Assembly: GCA_016212515.1 (NCBI GenBank)
Contig: JACRFZ010000096.1
Span: 164,681 to 228,680, forward strand
DNA from: Candidatus Melainabacteria bacterium
Lineage (GTDB): Bacteria; Cyanobacteriota; Vampirovibrionia; Obscuribacterales; Obscuribacteraceae
Reading direction: 5' to 3'
Length of the DNA stretch: 64,000 nt
Shown here: positions 18,845 through 27,792 of the stretch, one piece after another
Position numbering within the stretch: the first letter of the stretch is position 1
Layout: the number at the start of each line of letters is the position of its first letter
Notes under the pieces: generated by a model
Seen by the model: only the letters and a program-made list of their open reading frames with translations
Database searches by the model: none
What the model was told of the DNA's origin: nothing
Program-made: the position numbers and the translations under genes

Positions 18845-21034
18845 GTGTCCAAAAACAAACGTCTTGAATCACAGTCTCAATCTCAGCTCTTTACTGTGCA
18901 AGCCGGGGTGGTTGGCTTTGCAGATGTTACCCCGGCTGCGCCCTTTCTGGATAATGCATGTCAACAGTTTGCTCCTGGTCATGTAATCGACGGCAAGTAC
19001 CAAATTAGTGAAGTTCTGGGCGAAGGGGGAATGGGCAAGGTTTACCGTGCCCATCACTTGCTGCTCAAAAAAGATGTGGCCTTGAAGGTTCTTAAATCTA
19101 GTGTCAGTTCCGAATCATGGTTGCGGTTTCAGCGTGAGGCGCAACTGATGGGAAAATTGAAACATCCTTCGATAGTGCAGCTCTATGATTTCGGTATAGC
19201 AAACAGCACTCACCCTTATTACGCTATGGAGCTTTTAGAAGGAAGCACTCTTGATCGGCTCATTGACGGCGAGAAAGAGTTACCGCTGCCTGTGCTTCTA
19301 AACATCTTCATTCAAATTTGCAAGGCCTTACAAATGGTGCACGATGCCGGGGTTGTGCACCGCGATATAAAACCTTCCAATTTCCTTCTGGTGAAAGTAG
19401 GCAGACCGCTTCCCGAGTCACCTGCCCCTAGTAGTCAGACCCCGAGCCGTGATGTCTTTGTCATTAAGCTCATGGACTTTGGCATTGCCGGTGTCATATC
19501 TGATCACTCCAAACAGTCTCTTACGCAGCCGGGCTGTATCTTCGGCAGCCCGCTCTATATGAGCCCTGAGCAGGCCCTTGGCGAGCGCCCCACTCCGCAG
19601 TCGGACATCTATTCGCTTGGCTGCACGCTTTTCCATGCCCTCACAGGAGAACCTCCGTATGTGGGAGAAAATGCCCTGATCACCCTCGGCATGCATATGC
19701 AGGCGCCGGTGCCGACTTTGCGGGAGCGTATGCCTCTGGCTCAGTATCCGAACCGTTTGGACGGTTTGCTCAAGCGGATGCTGGCCAAAGATCTGTCGGA
19801 CCGAATTGCTACAATGGCAGAGGTAAAGCTTGAACTGGAGATGGTTCTCCAGGCTCTTGCCCGAAGTGGTACTTACAAGAGCACCGCCGGCGATGTCGGG
19901 TCTGGCGCCTATTTTTCCATTCTCGGTCAGGAAGATTTTAGGTCTCGGGCCGGACTGCGCGCCACCCTGCTTTCCCTGCCGGCACTATTGGGTCTTGGTG
20001 TTGTGACGGTAATAGCCATGGTTTGCTTTTTCGTCTTGCTACCCAGTTTCAACCGCAAGCTTGTGATACCTGAGTCTCATACAGATCGTGTGCAGCAGGA
20101 GAATTCCGCCGATGGAGCGCTTCTCGATGTCTCTGCTAACGGAGCCGATCTCGATCGTTCCGTCTTCAAAACGAAGATCCTGAACAGCCAGTTTTCCTTC
20201 CCGTCTGAGAGCATCGGACAGATCTACATTGATGGTAAGCAGAGGCAGTCCACCGAAAGAGAGGCTAGAGGGAGTTTTGTCTTTAGGCACAAGCTTGAAG
20301 ATCCCCTTTCGTTTTCGCCCGGTCCGGCGGTATTTAACGACCCCTCCTTGCTACGTTGTTTGAAAGGTTCCAATCTGACTCGAATGGTGGTGATTTCCTC
20401 CCCAAGTTTGCCTGATGCGCCCTGGACCGACGAACACATGAAGTGGGTAAGCCTCCTGCCTGAATTGACGGTACTTCGTCTGGAGTGCCGGAACTTGAAA
20501 TTAACCCATGCCTCGGCCGCACATCTGACAAGGCTGAAGGATCTGAAGAGCTTATCTCTGTGTCCGGGTCTGCCTGCCGCTGCCGATGGAATGGCGTTGA
20601 GCTGTGCCGATTTGATTGGACTAAAGTCTACGCGCTACCTGACACACTTGCGTCTGGCTCAACAACTCGGCGTTCACGAGCTCTTTGAGTTTCTGGCTAA
20701 GGGTGCTTCCGACTTGAAAGTTTTGGACATAGCCGGTTCATCCATTACTGATCGAGATATCGTCAACATGGGCAAACTCAAGAACCTTGAAAGTCTTCGC
20801 TTGCAATCTACAACAGCCATTAATGGAAGCTCTCTTTCCAGTCTGGCATCTCTGCATAAGCTGGAGACCCTCTGCCTTGATTTAGAGGTAACTGATCTAA
20901 GTAGTCTTGAGTTTCTAATGATGCCGCCGAGGCTCTGGCAGCTTGAAGTCAGTAAGCTGAAGTTACCTTATGATCTGAAGCGGCGCTTGCTGGCTTTGCC
21001 CAGAACGAAGCCCTTTCAAATACTTGAACGATGA
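18845..21034 (+). CDS. Membrane-anchored eukaryote-type Ser/Thr kinase with LRR-like C-terminus
   Basis: 729 residues from GTG 18845 (the upstream TTG at 18773 would also be in frame). Kinase domain about 50-330: GEGGMGKVY glycine loop, VALKVL lysine, HRDIKPSN catalytic loop, DFGIAG, SPEQALGE and SDIYSLGCTLF. A single membrane helix (LLSLPALLGLGVVTVIAMVC) at about 378-400 separates it from an extracytoplasmic region with leucine-rich-repeat-like units from about 530 on (LTVLRLECRNLKL, LKSLSLCPG, LKVLDIAGSSITDRDI, LESLRLQST, LETLCLDLEV). All residues needed for activity are present. Divergent from the MESH1 operon, 117 bases away. Confidence 0.85.
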   Translation: MSKNKRLESQSQSQLFTVQAGVVGFADVTPAAPFLDNACQQFAPGHVIDGKYQISEVLGEGGMGKVYRAHHLLLKKDVALKVLKSSVSSESWLRFQREAQLMGKLKHPSIVQLYDFGIANSTHPYYAMELLEGSTLDRLIDGEKELPLPVLLNIFIQICKALQMVHDAGVVHRDIKPSNFLLVKVGRPLPESPAPSSQTPSRDVFVIKLMDFGIAGVISDHSKQSLTQPGCIFGSPLYMSPEQALGERPTPQSDIYSLGCTLFHALTGEPPYVGENALITLGMHMQAPVPTLRERMPLAQYPNRLDGLLKRMLAKDLSDRIATMAEVKLELEMVLQALARSGTYKSTAGDVGSGAYFSILGQEDFRSRAGLRATLLSLPALLGLGVVTVIAMVCFFVLLPSFNRKLVIPESHTDRVQQENSADGALLDVSANGADLDRSVFKTKILNSQFSFPSESIGQIYIDGKQRQSTEREARGSFVFRHKLEDPLSFSPGPAVFNDPSLLRCLKGSNLTRMVVISSPSLPDAPWTDEHMKWVSLLPELTVLRLECRNLKLTHASAAHLTRLKDLKSLSLCPGLPAAADGMALSCADLIGLKSTRYLTHLRLAQQLGVHELFEFLAKGASDLKVLDIAGSSITDRDIVNMGKLKNLESLRLQSTTAINGSSLSSLASLHKLETLCLDLEVTDLSSLEFLMMPPRLWQLEVSKLKLPYDLKRRLLALPRTKPFQILER

Positions 21035-21060
21035 GCCGCTCCCCTGGAACATTATTGACG

Positions 21061-21112
21061 CCTGCGTGAGCCCACTTCCCCTCCATGAATAAGGAAGGTG
21101 GACTCACTCAGG
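21061..21112. terminator. Imperfect inverted repeat between convergent genes
   Basis: CCTGcGTGAGcCCACtTCC (from 21061) faces GGaAGGTGGaCTCACtCAGG (to 21112), a long stem with a few mismatches. It lies 27 bases after the kinase stop. There is no T-run, so its role as a terminator is tentative. The rest of 21113-21226 shows nothing recognisable. Confidence 0.4.
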
Positions 21113-21226
21113 CGGTGGGTTGGTGTTGGTCGTGGGAAACCTGGTTTGAAAGAAAATGACCACACCGGCTAGTTCTTGCTTTTGGCTTTGCACAAGAATT
21201 TGCTCCCGTGGTTACAGAATAGCTTC

Positions 21227-22510
21227 TCAGGCTGAGCGTGGCACTGTGCTATTGCACATGATTTCTCGGGGCTGTCTTACTGAAGGGTGCGGTGAGAGGT
21301 GTTCCGCTATTTTCATGGCGGCATTGGGTTTACTCATGGCATGGGCTTTGAGCTTCAGTTCGGCCAGTCGCACCGGATCTTGAAGCAGCTTTTTCAACTT
21401 GTAGCCAATAGTGGTCATGTTATTGCAACGGATGGCCGCACCATTTTCCAGAAGGTGGGACGAGTTTCGCTCCTCCTGTCCGGGAATGGGATTGACAATC
21501 ACAAAGGCCAGACCGCTGGCCAGGGCTTCTGCCGTGGTCAGCCCTCCTGGCTTGCCGACAATTACATCGGCAGCTTTCATGTAGTCTTGCACGTTATGCA
21601 CATAGCCCAGTGTGAGCAGTCTGAGGCATCGTTCGTCGGCGTAAGTTTGATCAAGCCGTTCCTTCAGCTCTTCGTTTTTGCCGCACATGGCAATCACATT
21701 TACTTGTACCTTTGCCGTAACCAGCGCCTTAATAAGATCTTCCACGGGGCCGACCCCCAGCCCTCCGGCTGAGACAATCAGCGTTGGTCTATTTTTGTCC
21801 AGCATACGGAGCTGCTGCAAGGCCTCTGTGCATTGTGGGCTTTGTGCTGCTAATACCTGGCTGTTCTCGCCCACCTCGGCAAAGACGGGATCAATTGGAA
21901 TTCCGGATACGGTGATAAGAGAAGCCGCCACTCCCAGTTGAATAAGGTGTTCTTTTGTTTCAGGCAGAGCCACAAAATATCTGTCTACATTTCTAGTCAG
22001 CCACATGCCGTGGGCATCGAAGTCGGTGACTACAACGGCATGGCGGGCTTTGATGCGTCGTTTGGCAAGCAACATTGAGACAATGTCGGCCGGTAGAAAG
22101 TGCGTACAGACAACAAGATCCGGCTTAAAGGCGACAATCGCTTTAGCCAGCGGCAGGCTGTTTATACGGTTCATTAGCAGCCGACGCCGTTCGTCTTTGT
22201 ACGGCGTATCCAGATGGTTGTAGAGCCAACCCAGCACCGCCGGTGCTTTGTTGACCATGCGAATATAGGCCCTGGAATAGACGGCGCGCATGGCCGGGCT
22301 GACCAGGGTGAGGGCGTCCAGATGTTGTATCTCAGCCTGGGCATCTTGCAGCCTGAAAGCCTTTTCGAGGGCTTCCGCCGCTCGCACGTGCCCATTGCCG
22401 GAAGAAGCTGAGAGAATGAGAATACGCCTGCCGCTTCCTTTCTTCAGACAGGATGTGCTTGCCTTTCGCCAGCTTCTACTACTTCGACCATTTTCGCTAT
22501 TGTCTTTCAT
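21227..22510 (-). CDS. MGDG-synthase/UgtP-like diacylglycerol glycosyltransferase (GT28)
   Basis: 427 residues. N-terminal MGDG-synthase domain: ILILSASSGNGHVRAAEALE, LVVCTHFLPADIVS, VVVTDFDAHGMWL and SGIPIDPVF. C-terminal GT28 domain: LIVSAGGLGVGPVEDLIKAL, VIGKPGGLTTAEALASGLAF, NPIPGQEERNSSHLLENGAA. The enzyme would transfer glucose or galactose from a UDP-sugar to diacylglycerol at the membrane. The N-terminal 25 residues are basic and may anchor it. It follows the fatty-acid hydroxylase gene by 69 bases on the same strand, so a shared role in modified glycolipids is plausible. Confidence 0.85.
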   Translation of the reverse strand: MKDNSENGRSSRSWRKASTSCLKKGSGRRILILSASSGNGHVRAAEALEKAFRLQDAQAEIQHLDALTLVSPAMRAVYSRAYIRMVNKAPAVLGWLYNHLDTPYKDERRRLLMNRINSLPLAKAIVAFKPDLVVCTHFLPADIVSMLLAKRRIKARHAVVVTDFDAHGMWLTRNVDRYFVALPETKEHLIQLGVAASLITVSGIPIDPVFAEVGENSQVLAAQSPQCTEALQQLRMLDKNRPTLIVSAGGLGVGPVEDLIKALVTAKVQVNVIAMCGKNEELKERLDQTYADERCLRLLTLGYVHNVQDYMKAADVIVGKPGGLTTAEALASGLAFVIVNPIPGQEERNSSHLLENGAAIRCNNMTTIGYKLKKLLQDPVRLAELKLKAHAMSKPNAAMKIAEHLSPHPSVRQPREIMCNSTVPRSA

Positions 22511-22579
22511 CTATTTGGCCTCCAAGCCCTGGAGACAATATGGCATGGTCGCACCGGCTCTTTAGCCCCTATCCATCAC

Positions 22580-23398
22580 TTAAGCATCTGTTCGGGTGCG
22601 TTTGGGAGCAATCACTTTCGCCTTTCCCAGGAGGTCTCTTATCAGCTCTCTCAATAGTCTTCTGAACAGCACCGACTGCACCACAAAAGGATTGGCACCG
22701 AAATAGCCTTCCGTTACACCGTACTTAACAGTTTCCACCTCCGGCTCATAGGTGCCGAAGAGTCTATCCCAGACCATAAGCAAGCCGCCAAAGTTTTTGT
22801 CTATGTACTGTTTGTTCTGACCATGATGCACCCGGTGGGCTGAGGGCGTATTGATGACTCCTTCAAGAAAACCAAGCTTGCCTACCATCTCTGTGTGCAG
22901 GAAGAATTGATAGATGAGGTTGAGGGTAACGAAAAGCAAAATCTGTTCTACCCTGAAACCTAGAAATACTGCCGGTGCAAAGAAGATCGGCGTGACGATG
23001 CGCCCGAGCCAGTGCAGGCGAAAGCTGGCGGTAAAGTTAAACCAGGGGCTGCTATGGTGCACCTGATGCAGGCACCACAGTAGTTTATTAGTATGCAGCG
23101 CCCGGTGCTCAATGTAATAGAGGAAGTCCACCACAATTACGGCAAGCAGGGCAAACAGGGGCGTATCCGGCAGCTTGTGCGGCTGAAACTGTTCCAGCCA
23201 GGTGATTGAATAATATGTGTAGCCCACAAAAAGAAATTGCGTAGAGCGGTTTATTACCAGCATCGATAGATTGCAGAGGGTCTCTTTCAGGTTGTAAACC
23301 TGCCGTTTCTTGTGAAATGACCAGGCAAGTTCGGCCACAACGCAAACTGCCGCCACCGAAATAAAAGGTAAAAATAACGACTTGGCTGCTTCCATCAT
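22580..23398 (-). CDS. Fatty-acid hydroxylase/sterol-desaturase family membrane protein
   Basis: 272 residues, about four membrane helices, with the three diiron histidine boxes: YIEHRALH (HxxxH), CLHQVHHSS (HxxHH) and AHRVHHGQN (HxxHH). Members hydroxylate or desaturate lipid chains or sterols using oxygen, so the host meets oxygen. The start was moved from TTG 23413 to ATG 23398, which has GAGGG eight bases upstream. The first gene of a probable two-gene lipid operon with the glycosyltransferase. Confidence 0.85.
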   Translation of the reverse strand: MMEAAKSLFLPFISVAAVCVVAELAWSFHKKRQVYNLKETLCNLSMLVINRSTQFLFVGYTYYSITWLEQFQPHKLPDTPLFALLAVIVVDFLYYIEHRALHTNKLLWCLHQVHHSSPWFNFTASFRLHWLGRIVTPIFFAPAVFLGFRVEQILLFVTLNLIYQFFLHTEMVGKLGFLEGVINTPSAHRVHHGQNKQYIDKNFGGLLMVWDRLFGTYEPEVETVKYGVTEGYFGANPFVVQSVLFRRLLRELIRDLLGKAKVIAPKRTRTDA

Positions 23399-23603
23399 CT
23401 GACTATCCCTCAAACCTTATCTAGTGGGGTTTTTGCCTGTCTTGAACGCTCAGGTGCACAGACCCATGAGCTGATTACGAGGGCGGCGCCAAAAAGTTTC
23501 AGCCTGCCGGGCTAATCCAGATTAAATCCATGGGTTATATTAAGCCGGTACGGAACACCCGAATTGAATTAAGCGGCTATTAACTAGCCATTAAGAGGCA
23601 AGC

Positions 23604-24542
23604 ATGACCGAGACTGCAGCAGAACCCAGAAAGAGCTGGGCCGCCCTGGAAATTGAAGTGAAACGAACCGATGAAGACCTGGCCTGCTGGCTTTTGATGC
23701 AGTGCGGCGCCCAGGGCTGCGAGGTGGAAGGGCTGGACGGGCAGCCGGCAGAAGGCGGCAAAGTAAGAGTACGCGCTACTTTCGACAGTGCGGTCATTGC
23801 TCAGAGCGACTTCGACAGTATCATTGGTTCCTTTGAAGAATACGGTCTGGCTGAGAGTCTCAAGACCCTGAAGCGCAAGGATGTGCCGGAGGAAGACTGG
23901 CTGGCTCGCTGGAAGGAGGGCTTTGAGCCTTTCCGCGTGGGTACCATGTTCATCGTGGCTCCCAGTTGGTACCACCCCCAGGCTGATAGTGATTGCGCCG
24001 GCAAGCTTGATAGCGAGCTGGTGGGCAATCGCAAAGTTATCTATATTGAGCCGGGTATGGCCTTCGGCACCGGTTTGCACGCCACTACCCAGTTTTGTTT
24101 GCGGGCCCTTGAGTCTTTCCCGCCCAGAAAACGCATCCTGGACGTGGGCACCGGCAGCGGCATCTTAGCCATTGCCGCGGCGCTCTTATGCAACGATTGT
24201 CAGATCTGTGCCGTAGACATAGACCCGGTGGCTGTTGATTTTGCTGCCAAAGACCTGGAACTGAACGATGTGGACGGCCGTATCGAGCTTCTGGTGGGCA
24301 GTACTGACGTGGCTCAGGGGCGGCTTTTCGACATGCTGCTCTCTAATTTGACCTGCGAAGACATTGTGGCGCTCTTGCCCGATTATGCAAGGCTTCTGGC
24401 AACAGGCGGCGTTGTTCTCTGCGCCGGAATTCTGGCCGAGAAGTTGCCCCTTCTGGAGAAAGCCGCTGCCGAGAAGGGTTTCCAGATTGTGCAGTCTGAA
24501 ACCATCGGTCACTGGGTGGGTGTGGTCCTGCAGAAGGGCTGA
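23604..24542 (+). CDS. prmA: Ribosomal protein L11 methyltransferase
   Basis: 312 residues. N-terminal L11-binding domain (about 1-110: WAALEIEVKRTDEDLACWLL, later EEDWLARWKEGFEPFRVG), then the Rossmann methyltransferase domain: IEPGMAFGTGLHATTQFCLR, ILDVGTGSGILAIAAALL (AdoMet loop), AVDIDPVAVDFA and MLLSNLTCEDIVALL (the N-L/P motif IV region). It methylates L11 with S-adenosylmethionine. ATG 23604 is preceded by AAGAGG. A single gene, with the ssrA gene 230 bases downstream. Confidence 0.95.
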   Translation: MTETAAEPRKSWAALEIEVKRTDEDLACWLLMQCGAQGCEVEGLDGQPAEGGKVRVRATFDSAVIAQSDFDSIIGSFEEYGLAESLKTLKRKDVPEEDWLARWKEGFEPFRVGTMFIVAPSWYHPQADSDCAGKLDSELVGNRKVIYIEPGMAFGTGLHATTQFCLRALESFPPRKRILDVGTGSGILAIAAALLCNDCQICAVDIDPVAVDFAAKDLELNDVDGRIELLVGSTDVAQGRLFDMLLSNLTCEDIVALLPDYARLLATGGVVLCAGILAEKLPLLEKAAAEKGFQIVQSETIGHWVGVVLQKG

Positions 24543-24772
24543 TCGGTCGTCAGTCAATTAGCGGAAGATAAAGAGATTGGGGCATTGTTTGTGCGCCGCC
24601 TGTTCATGGTATAGACTGTATACAGGAAGGAAAACCAGACTCTGTTCCAAGGGATGCTCGAAGTTTTTGAGGTTTCCCCGGCGTCCTTTCTAAATTGCAC
24701 CCTGAAAATTGAATAGATGTAGCAACCACCCTTGCTTTAACCGGTTCGGTTAGACCTGACCGTTTTATTCAT

Positions 24773-25166
24773 GGGGGCGTTTAGATTCGACAGGGCTGTT
24801 GGGTCGTAGGTTGCAGGCCGGGGAGCTTGTGCCTCGTTAACAAATAAGCAAAAACAAAGATGCCAATAACGTCATCGATTTCACCGCCAAGCGTCAAGCT
24901 AAGCTTGCGCTTGCTGCCTAACTTAACTTAGGTGCGGTACTCGACCGCTTCTTGACTACCCGAAGCGGAAGGGTAAACCATGGTAGTTGCTCAGGTGCAA
25001 AGTTAGCGAATGATAGCGCCTGTTAAGACACAATCGCGAACCCGGTTGGCGGTTTGAGCCGACTTCAGCGGACCCAAAAGGTGACTGAGGAAATTTCAAG
25101 CTAAGCTTGTAGATACTTGCCTCTCGGCAACTTTGGACGCGAGTGCGATTCTCGCCGCCTCCACCA
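24773..25166 (+). ncRNA. ssrA: tmRNA
   Basis: The 5' end GGGGGCGTTTAGATTCGACA pairs through GGGGGCG with CGCCTCC near the 3' end (one G-U), followed by A and an encoded CCA ending at 25166. The T-arm is GCGAG-TGCGATT-CTCGC. The tag frame ends at TAA 24919-24921 and reads ANNVIDFTAKRQAKLALAA from 24862; the resume codon could lie a few codons earlier. The ANN-hydrophobic start resembles cyanobacterial tags and the LAA end is the usual degradation signal. The last 18 bases before the final CCA-A are repeated at 28050, marking an integration site. Confidence 0.95.
25148..25165 (+). repeat. attL-like 18-bp repeat inside ssrA
   Basis: The sequence ATTCTCGCCGCCTCCACC is identical to 28050-28067. 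It forms the 3' half of the tmRNA T-arm and acceptor strand, so the RNA stays intact after integration. Confidence 0.85.
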
Positions 25167-25283
25167 TTTTATTTTTCAGCAGGGATCAAAGTGCCATCAG
25201 AGTGCGCTTTCGAGCATTCTCATTGAAGAGAATGTGCGAAAGTGTGGACCCTTCTGTGACCAGGCAAAATATTTTGGGGTAGG

Positions 25284-26360
25284 TCACTTCGCTTGCTCTG
25301 ACTTCTTGGAGCGCTTACTCTTCTTGTCACTTTTCGGAACAGCACTTGTTGTTGCATTGGATGCAAGTGTCCTGAATGGTTCTCGTAAAGAGACTGCTTT
25401 CGCCAGATCTCGCCAAGGTATTTTCACGTGTATAAATCCGAACGCATATGGAGCTACGGAGTAGGGCGAAAAGGTGATGATAAGGGAATCGGTGGTCAAC
25501 GAGAAGCTTTTAAATTTTGTTGGTTCCGGTCCTGCCCCATTCTCGATCCAGTCAGTAAAGACGAATTCGTTGTCGTCACCGGCTGCATCAGTATCGTGTG
25601 TCACTTGCCGTTTTATTTCATTGATGCAAAACTCTGAAAGTGCGCTTGCCAGGGCGTCCGAATCATCGCAAATGTCCTCAAGTTCGAATTTAAAAGTTGG
25701 TTTGATTTGATAGTTAAACGTACTTGCGACGTGATTGGGATGAGCGGCACCTGCTCGGTAAGTGCTACAGGTATTTCTGATAGACAGCAGGTTGTCCCCA
25801 AAGTGAACAATCTCGTAGAACATGTAGTCGAAGTTTTCATTTTCTATGTCAAATTCTCTGAGGTCAGCACGTTCAGACTCGTCTAGAATCGGCGAAAATT
25901 TACCATCTAGGTGCGCACTCTTGCGACAAGCTTGAATGAACGAGATTGCCTCAGCGCGAATTAGGGCATTCAATTCGTCGACTGAATCGTCCACCGAATC
26001 GAATTCAGGGTACTCTGCTTGGACGTGGTATGTGTCATCTAAGTCTTCGCGTAGTTCGTGAGATTTTGACGCATCCGCACCTTTCGGCAATCCTAGGTCA
26101 GCATCGAAAAGCGACATGAGGCGAGCTTTGTAGAAAAGCAGGGATTTTCGATCTATTTCTCCCTTGTCAGCTCGGTCATGACAGTTTGGACACAGAGCTA
26201 TCAAGTTTTCGAACCTATGTTCCTGGCATTGCTCCCACGGACAGATGTGATGAATTTCAACGTTCGTATATCGACAGGTGTGAATTGCACAGCGGTGGCC
26301 GGCTTCAATCAAAACGGCGCGCTGAATCGCTTTTGGAATTGGCGGTCTATTTTGTGACAT
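25284..26360 (-). CDS. HNH endonuclease fused to a DUF4163/DUF3298 (RsiV-like) domain
   Basis: 358 residues, no signal peptide or membrane segment. N-terminal HNH nuclease about 10-70: RCAIHTCRY, VEIHHICPWEQCQEHRFENL, IALCPNCHDRADKG (His-His, Asn and two Cys pairs of a zinc-supported beta-beta-alpha metal finger). From about 105 on, the protein resembles the DUF4163-DUF3298 pair of RsiV/PdaC: AEYPEFDSVDD..LNALI, CSTYRAGAAHPNHVASTFNY, FKFELEDICDD, then DSLIITFSPYSVAPYAFGFI with HVKIPWRDL. That module is normally extracytoplasmic (binding lysozyme or peptidoglycan fragments), so a cytoplasmic nuclease fusion is unusual. Ends with a Lys-rich tail. Location in the ssrA island suggests a defence or conflict role; inferred. 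Confidence 0.75.
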   Translation of the reverse strand: MSQNRPPIPKAIQRAVLIEAGHRCAIHTCRYTNVEIHHICPWEQCQEHRFENLIALCPNCHDRADKGEIDRKSLLFYKARLMSLFDADLGLPKGADASKSHELREDLDDTYHVQAEYPEFDSVDDSVDELNALIRAEAISFIQACRKSAHLDGKFSPILDESERADLREFDIENENFDYMFYEIVHFGDNLLSIRNTCSTYRAGAAHPNHVASTFNYQIKPTFKFELEDICDDSDALASALSEFCINEIKRQVTHDTDAAGDDNEFVFTDWIENGAGPEPTKFKSFSLTTDSLIITFSPYSVAPYAFGFIHVKIPWRDLAKAVSLREPFRTLASNATTSAVPKSDKKSKRSKKSEQAK

Positions 26361-26384
26361 GGACCTAAAGGCAGGGAGCTTCTA

Positions 26385-26576
26385 TTATAGTAGATTCGCT
26401 GAGCTTTTGCTCTTGCGCGATCTCCAGCGGAGCGCGAACATTAGAGCGAGATCCAGTTCTTCTTTGGTGAGGGGATCAAGTGCTGGATGTTTTTCTGCGA
26501 GCGGGCAAACTCCCACACTTGGATTCTCTGCGGTCAGCTTTCTGTGAGCCGAGGCTAGCGAGTGTGGCGCGATCAT
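26385..26576 (-). CDS. Small doubtful reading frame in the island
   Basis: 63 residues, with a helical stretch DPLTKEELDLALMFALRW and a basic end. No ribosome binding site and no recognised family; it could be a remnant of a longer gene. It fills the gap between the HNH fusion and the DUF3775 gene, which otherwise holds nothing I recognise. Confidence 0.25.
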   Translation of the reverse strand: MIAPHSLASAHRKLTAENPSVGVCPLAEKHPALDPLTKEELDLALMFALRWRSRKSKSSANLL

Positions 26577-26632
26577 TCGTTGTCGAAAACTGTAGCTTGA
26601 ATAGCCGGATTGGAGCGATCATACAACTTGCG

Positions 26633-27061
26633 TTAGCCAGGTACTATTCCATCCGCTTCTATTCGCATTGCTGCTTCCAAATAAGCCTTCAGCGGCTTTC
26701 CCATCAGGTAGTCAATATCATGTAAGTCCGATTTTGCTCGGGCTTCGTCGCATAGTAGCGCAAATGCTTCGCCGATAGGCTTTCCCCATATCTCTGGTGA
26801 GTCGCCGCGCCCCAGCCACATCATTGCCGTCAGCTCAATGATTTGTTCTTTGGAAAGTGTGTGAAGTAGTTCACACAGGTTTCTTTTTGGCAAGTTTTGG
26901 GCTGCAAGCATCGCTCGCAATGCATCGAGCGGTGTGATTCCCATGTCGTAGTTTTCGGCAGTGGCTTGCAAAACCGCATCGTCAGTCTCCCGGTCTTTAT
27001 CAGATAACAGAATGATTTCCTCAACTAGTTCTGGCGATAGAGTTTTTGTAATTTCCAACAT
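26633..27061 (-). CDS. DUF3775 family protein
   Basis: 142 residues. The second half carries the DUF3775 pattern: LLHTLSKEQIIELTAMMWLG, RGDSPEIW, and the end YLMGKPLKAYLEAAMRIEAD (family form: eLvALmWlGRGd...YLlg.P.l..yLe.gl). Function of the family is unknown. It follows higA by 26 bases on the same strand and may belong to the same transcript. Confidence 0.7.
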   Translation of the reverse strand: MLEITKTLSPELVEEIILLSDKDRETDDAVLQATAENYDMGITPLDALRAMLAAQNLPKRNLCELLHTLSKEQIIELTAMMWLGRGDSPEIWGKPIGEAFALLCDEARAKSDLHDIDYLMGKPLKAYLEAAMRIEADGIVPG

Positions 27062-27087
27062 GGTGCTAGTCCATGGTAATCGTCATT

Positions 27088-27501
27088 TCATTCCTTGGGC
27101 ATAAACAATGCCGGTGATACCTTGAAGTATTCCGCAAGTCGGCAGGCTGCTCTTTTGCTCAACCCTCGATGGCCACTGAGGAATGCCGAGAGATTTGATT
27201 TGTAACCAACGTATTCAACGAGATCTGCCTGCGCCAGCCCGTTAGACTCCATAAGAAAAGTCAAAGCTTCTTGTGGTGTCATGTGTTCTGCCAGTCGAGG
27301 CAGTCTCTTTTCGTACTGAGCAATCAAATCACCGAGGACCGTTAGATAATCGGCTTCGCCATTGCTCAAGCTGCTTCTGCGGTACGCAAGTCGCTTCATT
27401 ACCTTTATGGCTTCGTCGTACTCCGACTTGTCGCGCAGCGGAATCAGAGGAAATTCCCTGACGAGTTCCATATATGCTTTGTCAACTCTCGCGGTATTCA
27501 T
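27088..27501 (-). CDS. higA: HigA-type antitoxin, XRE helix-turn-helix
   Basis: 137 residues. The N-terminal helical part is typical of the longer HigA partners of the YgjN/HigB family. HTH about residues 80-135: MTPQEALTFLMESNGLAQAD, LVEYVGYKSNLSAFLSGHRG, LSKRAACRLAEYFKVSPALF. It neutralises HigB and should repress the operon by binding palindromic operators. Start ATG 27501-27499 overlaps the toxin's TGA in ATGA; the earlier GTG at 27510 is less likely. The order toxin-then-antitoxin is characteristic of higBA. Confidence 0.9.
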   Translation of the reverse strand: MNTARVDKAYMELVREFPLIPLRDKSEYDEAIKVMKRLAYRRSSLSNGEADYLTVLGDLIAQYEKRLPRLAEHMTPQEALTFLMESNGLAQADLVEYVGYKSNLSAFLSGHRGLSKRAACRLAEYFKVSPALFMPKE

Positions 27502-27779
27502 GCTTCCCACCTATCATATTCTGCGTGAGTCATCACTTCTAAGACATAAACGCGCTGAAGGGAATAGTCAACCGAACAAATGAGTCTGTAATTGTTTCCC
27601 CCTATGTTGAAGACGACTTGCTCTTTGACGTAGTCGGCGCTTCTAAATGTTTCGCGTATTTCGGCGAAAGATTTCCACGCGGCTGCTTTCGTCACGTCTA
27701 TCCAATTCGCTAGCGGCCTTCGCGCGTTTGAATGGTTTTTCGCAAACGAGTGCAATTCGTTTTCGTTGATGATTTCCAC
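27498..27779 (-). CDS. higB: HigB-type toxin (mRNA interferase)
   Basis: 93 residues matching the HigB_toxin family over its full length: AKNHSNARRPLANWIDVTKA, AAWKSFAEIRETFRSADYV, VVFNIGGNNYRLICSVDYSL, VYVLEVMTHAEYDRW. These are ribosome-dependent or free mRNA endonucleases that stop growth when not blocked by HigA. GTG start at 27779 with AAAGGTG upstream. Preceded by two tandem promoter-operator units (27793-27878). Confidence 0.9.
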   Translation of the reverse strand: MEIINENELHSFAKNHSNARRPLANWIDVTKAAAWKSFAEIRETFRSADYVKEQVVFNIGGNNYRLICSVDYSLQRVYVLEVMTHAEYDRWEA

Positions 27780-27792
27780 TCAAATCACCTTT

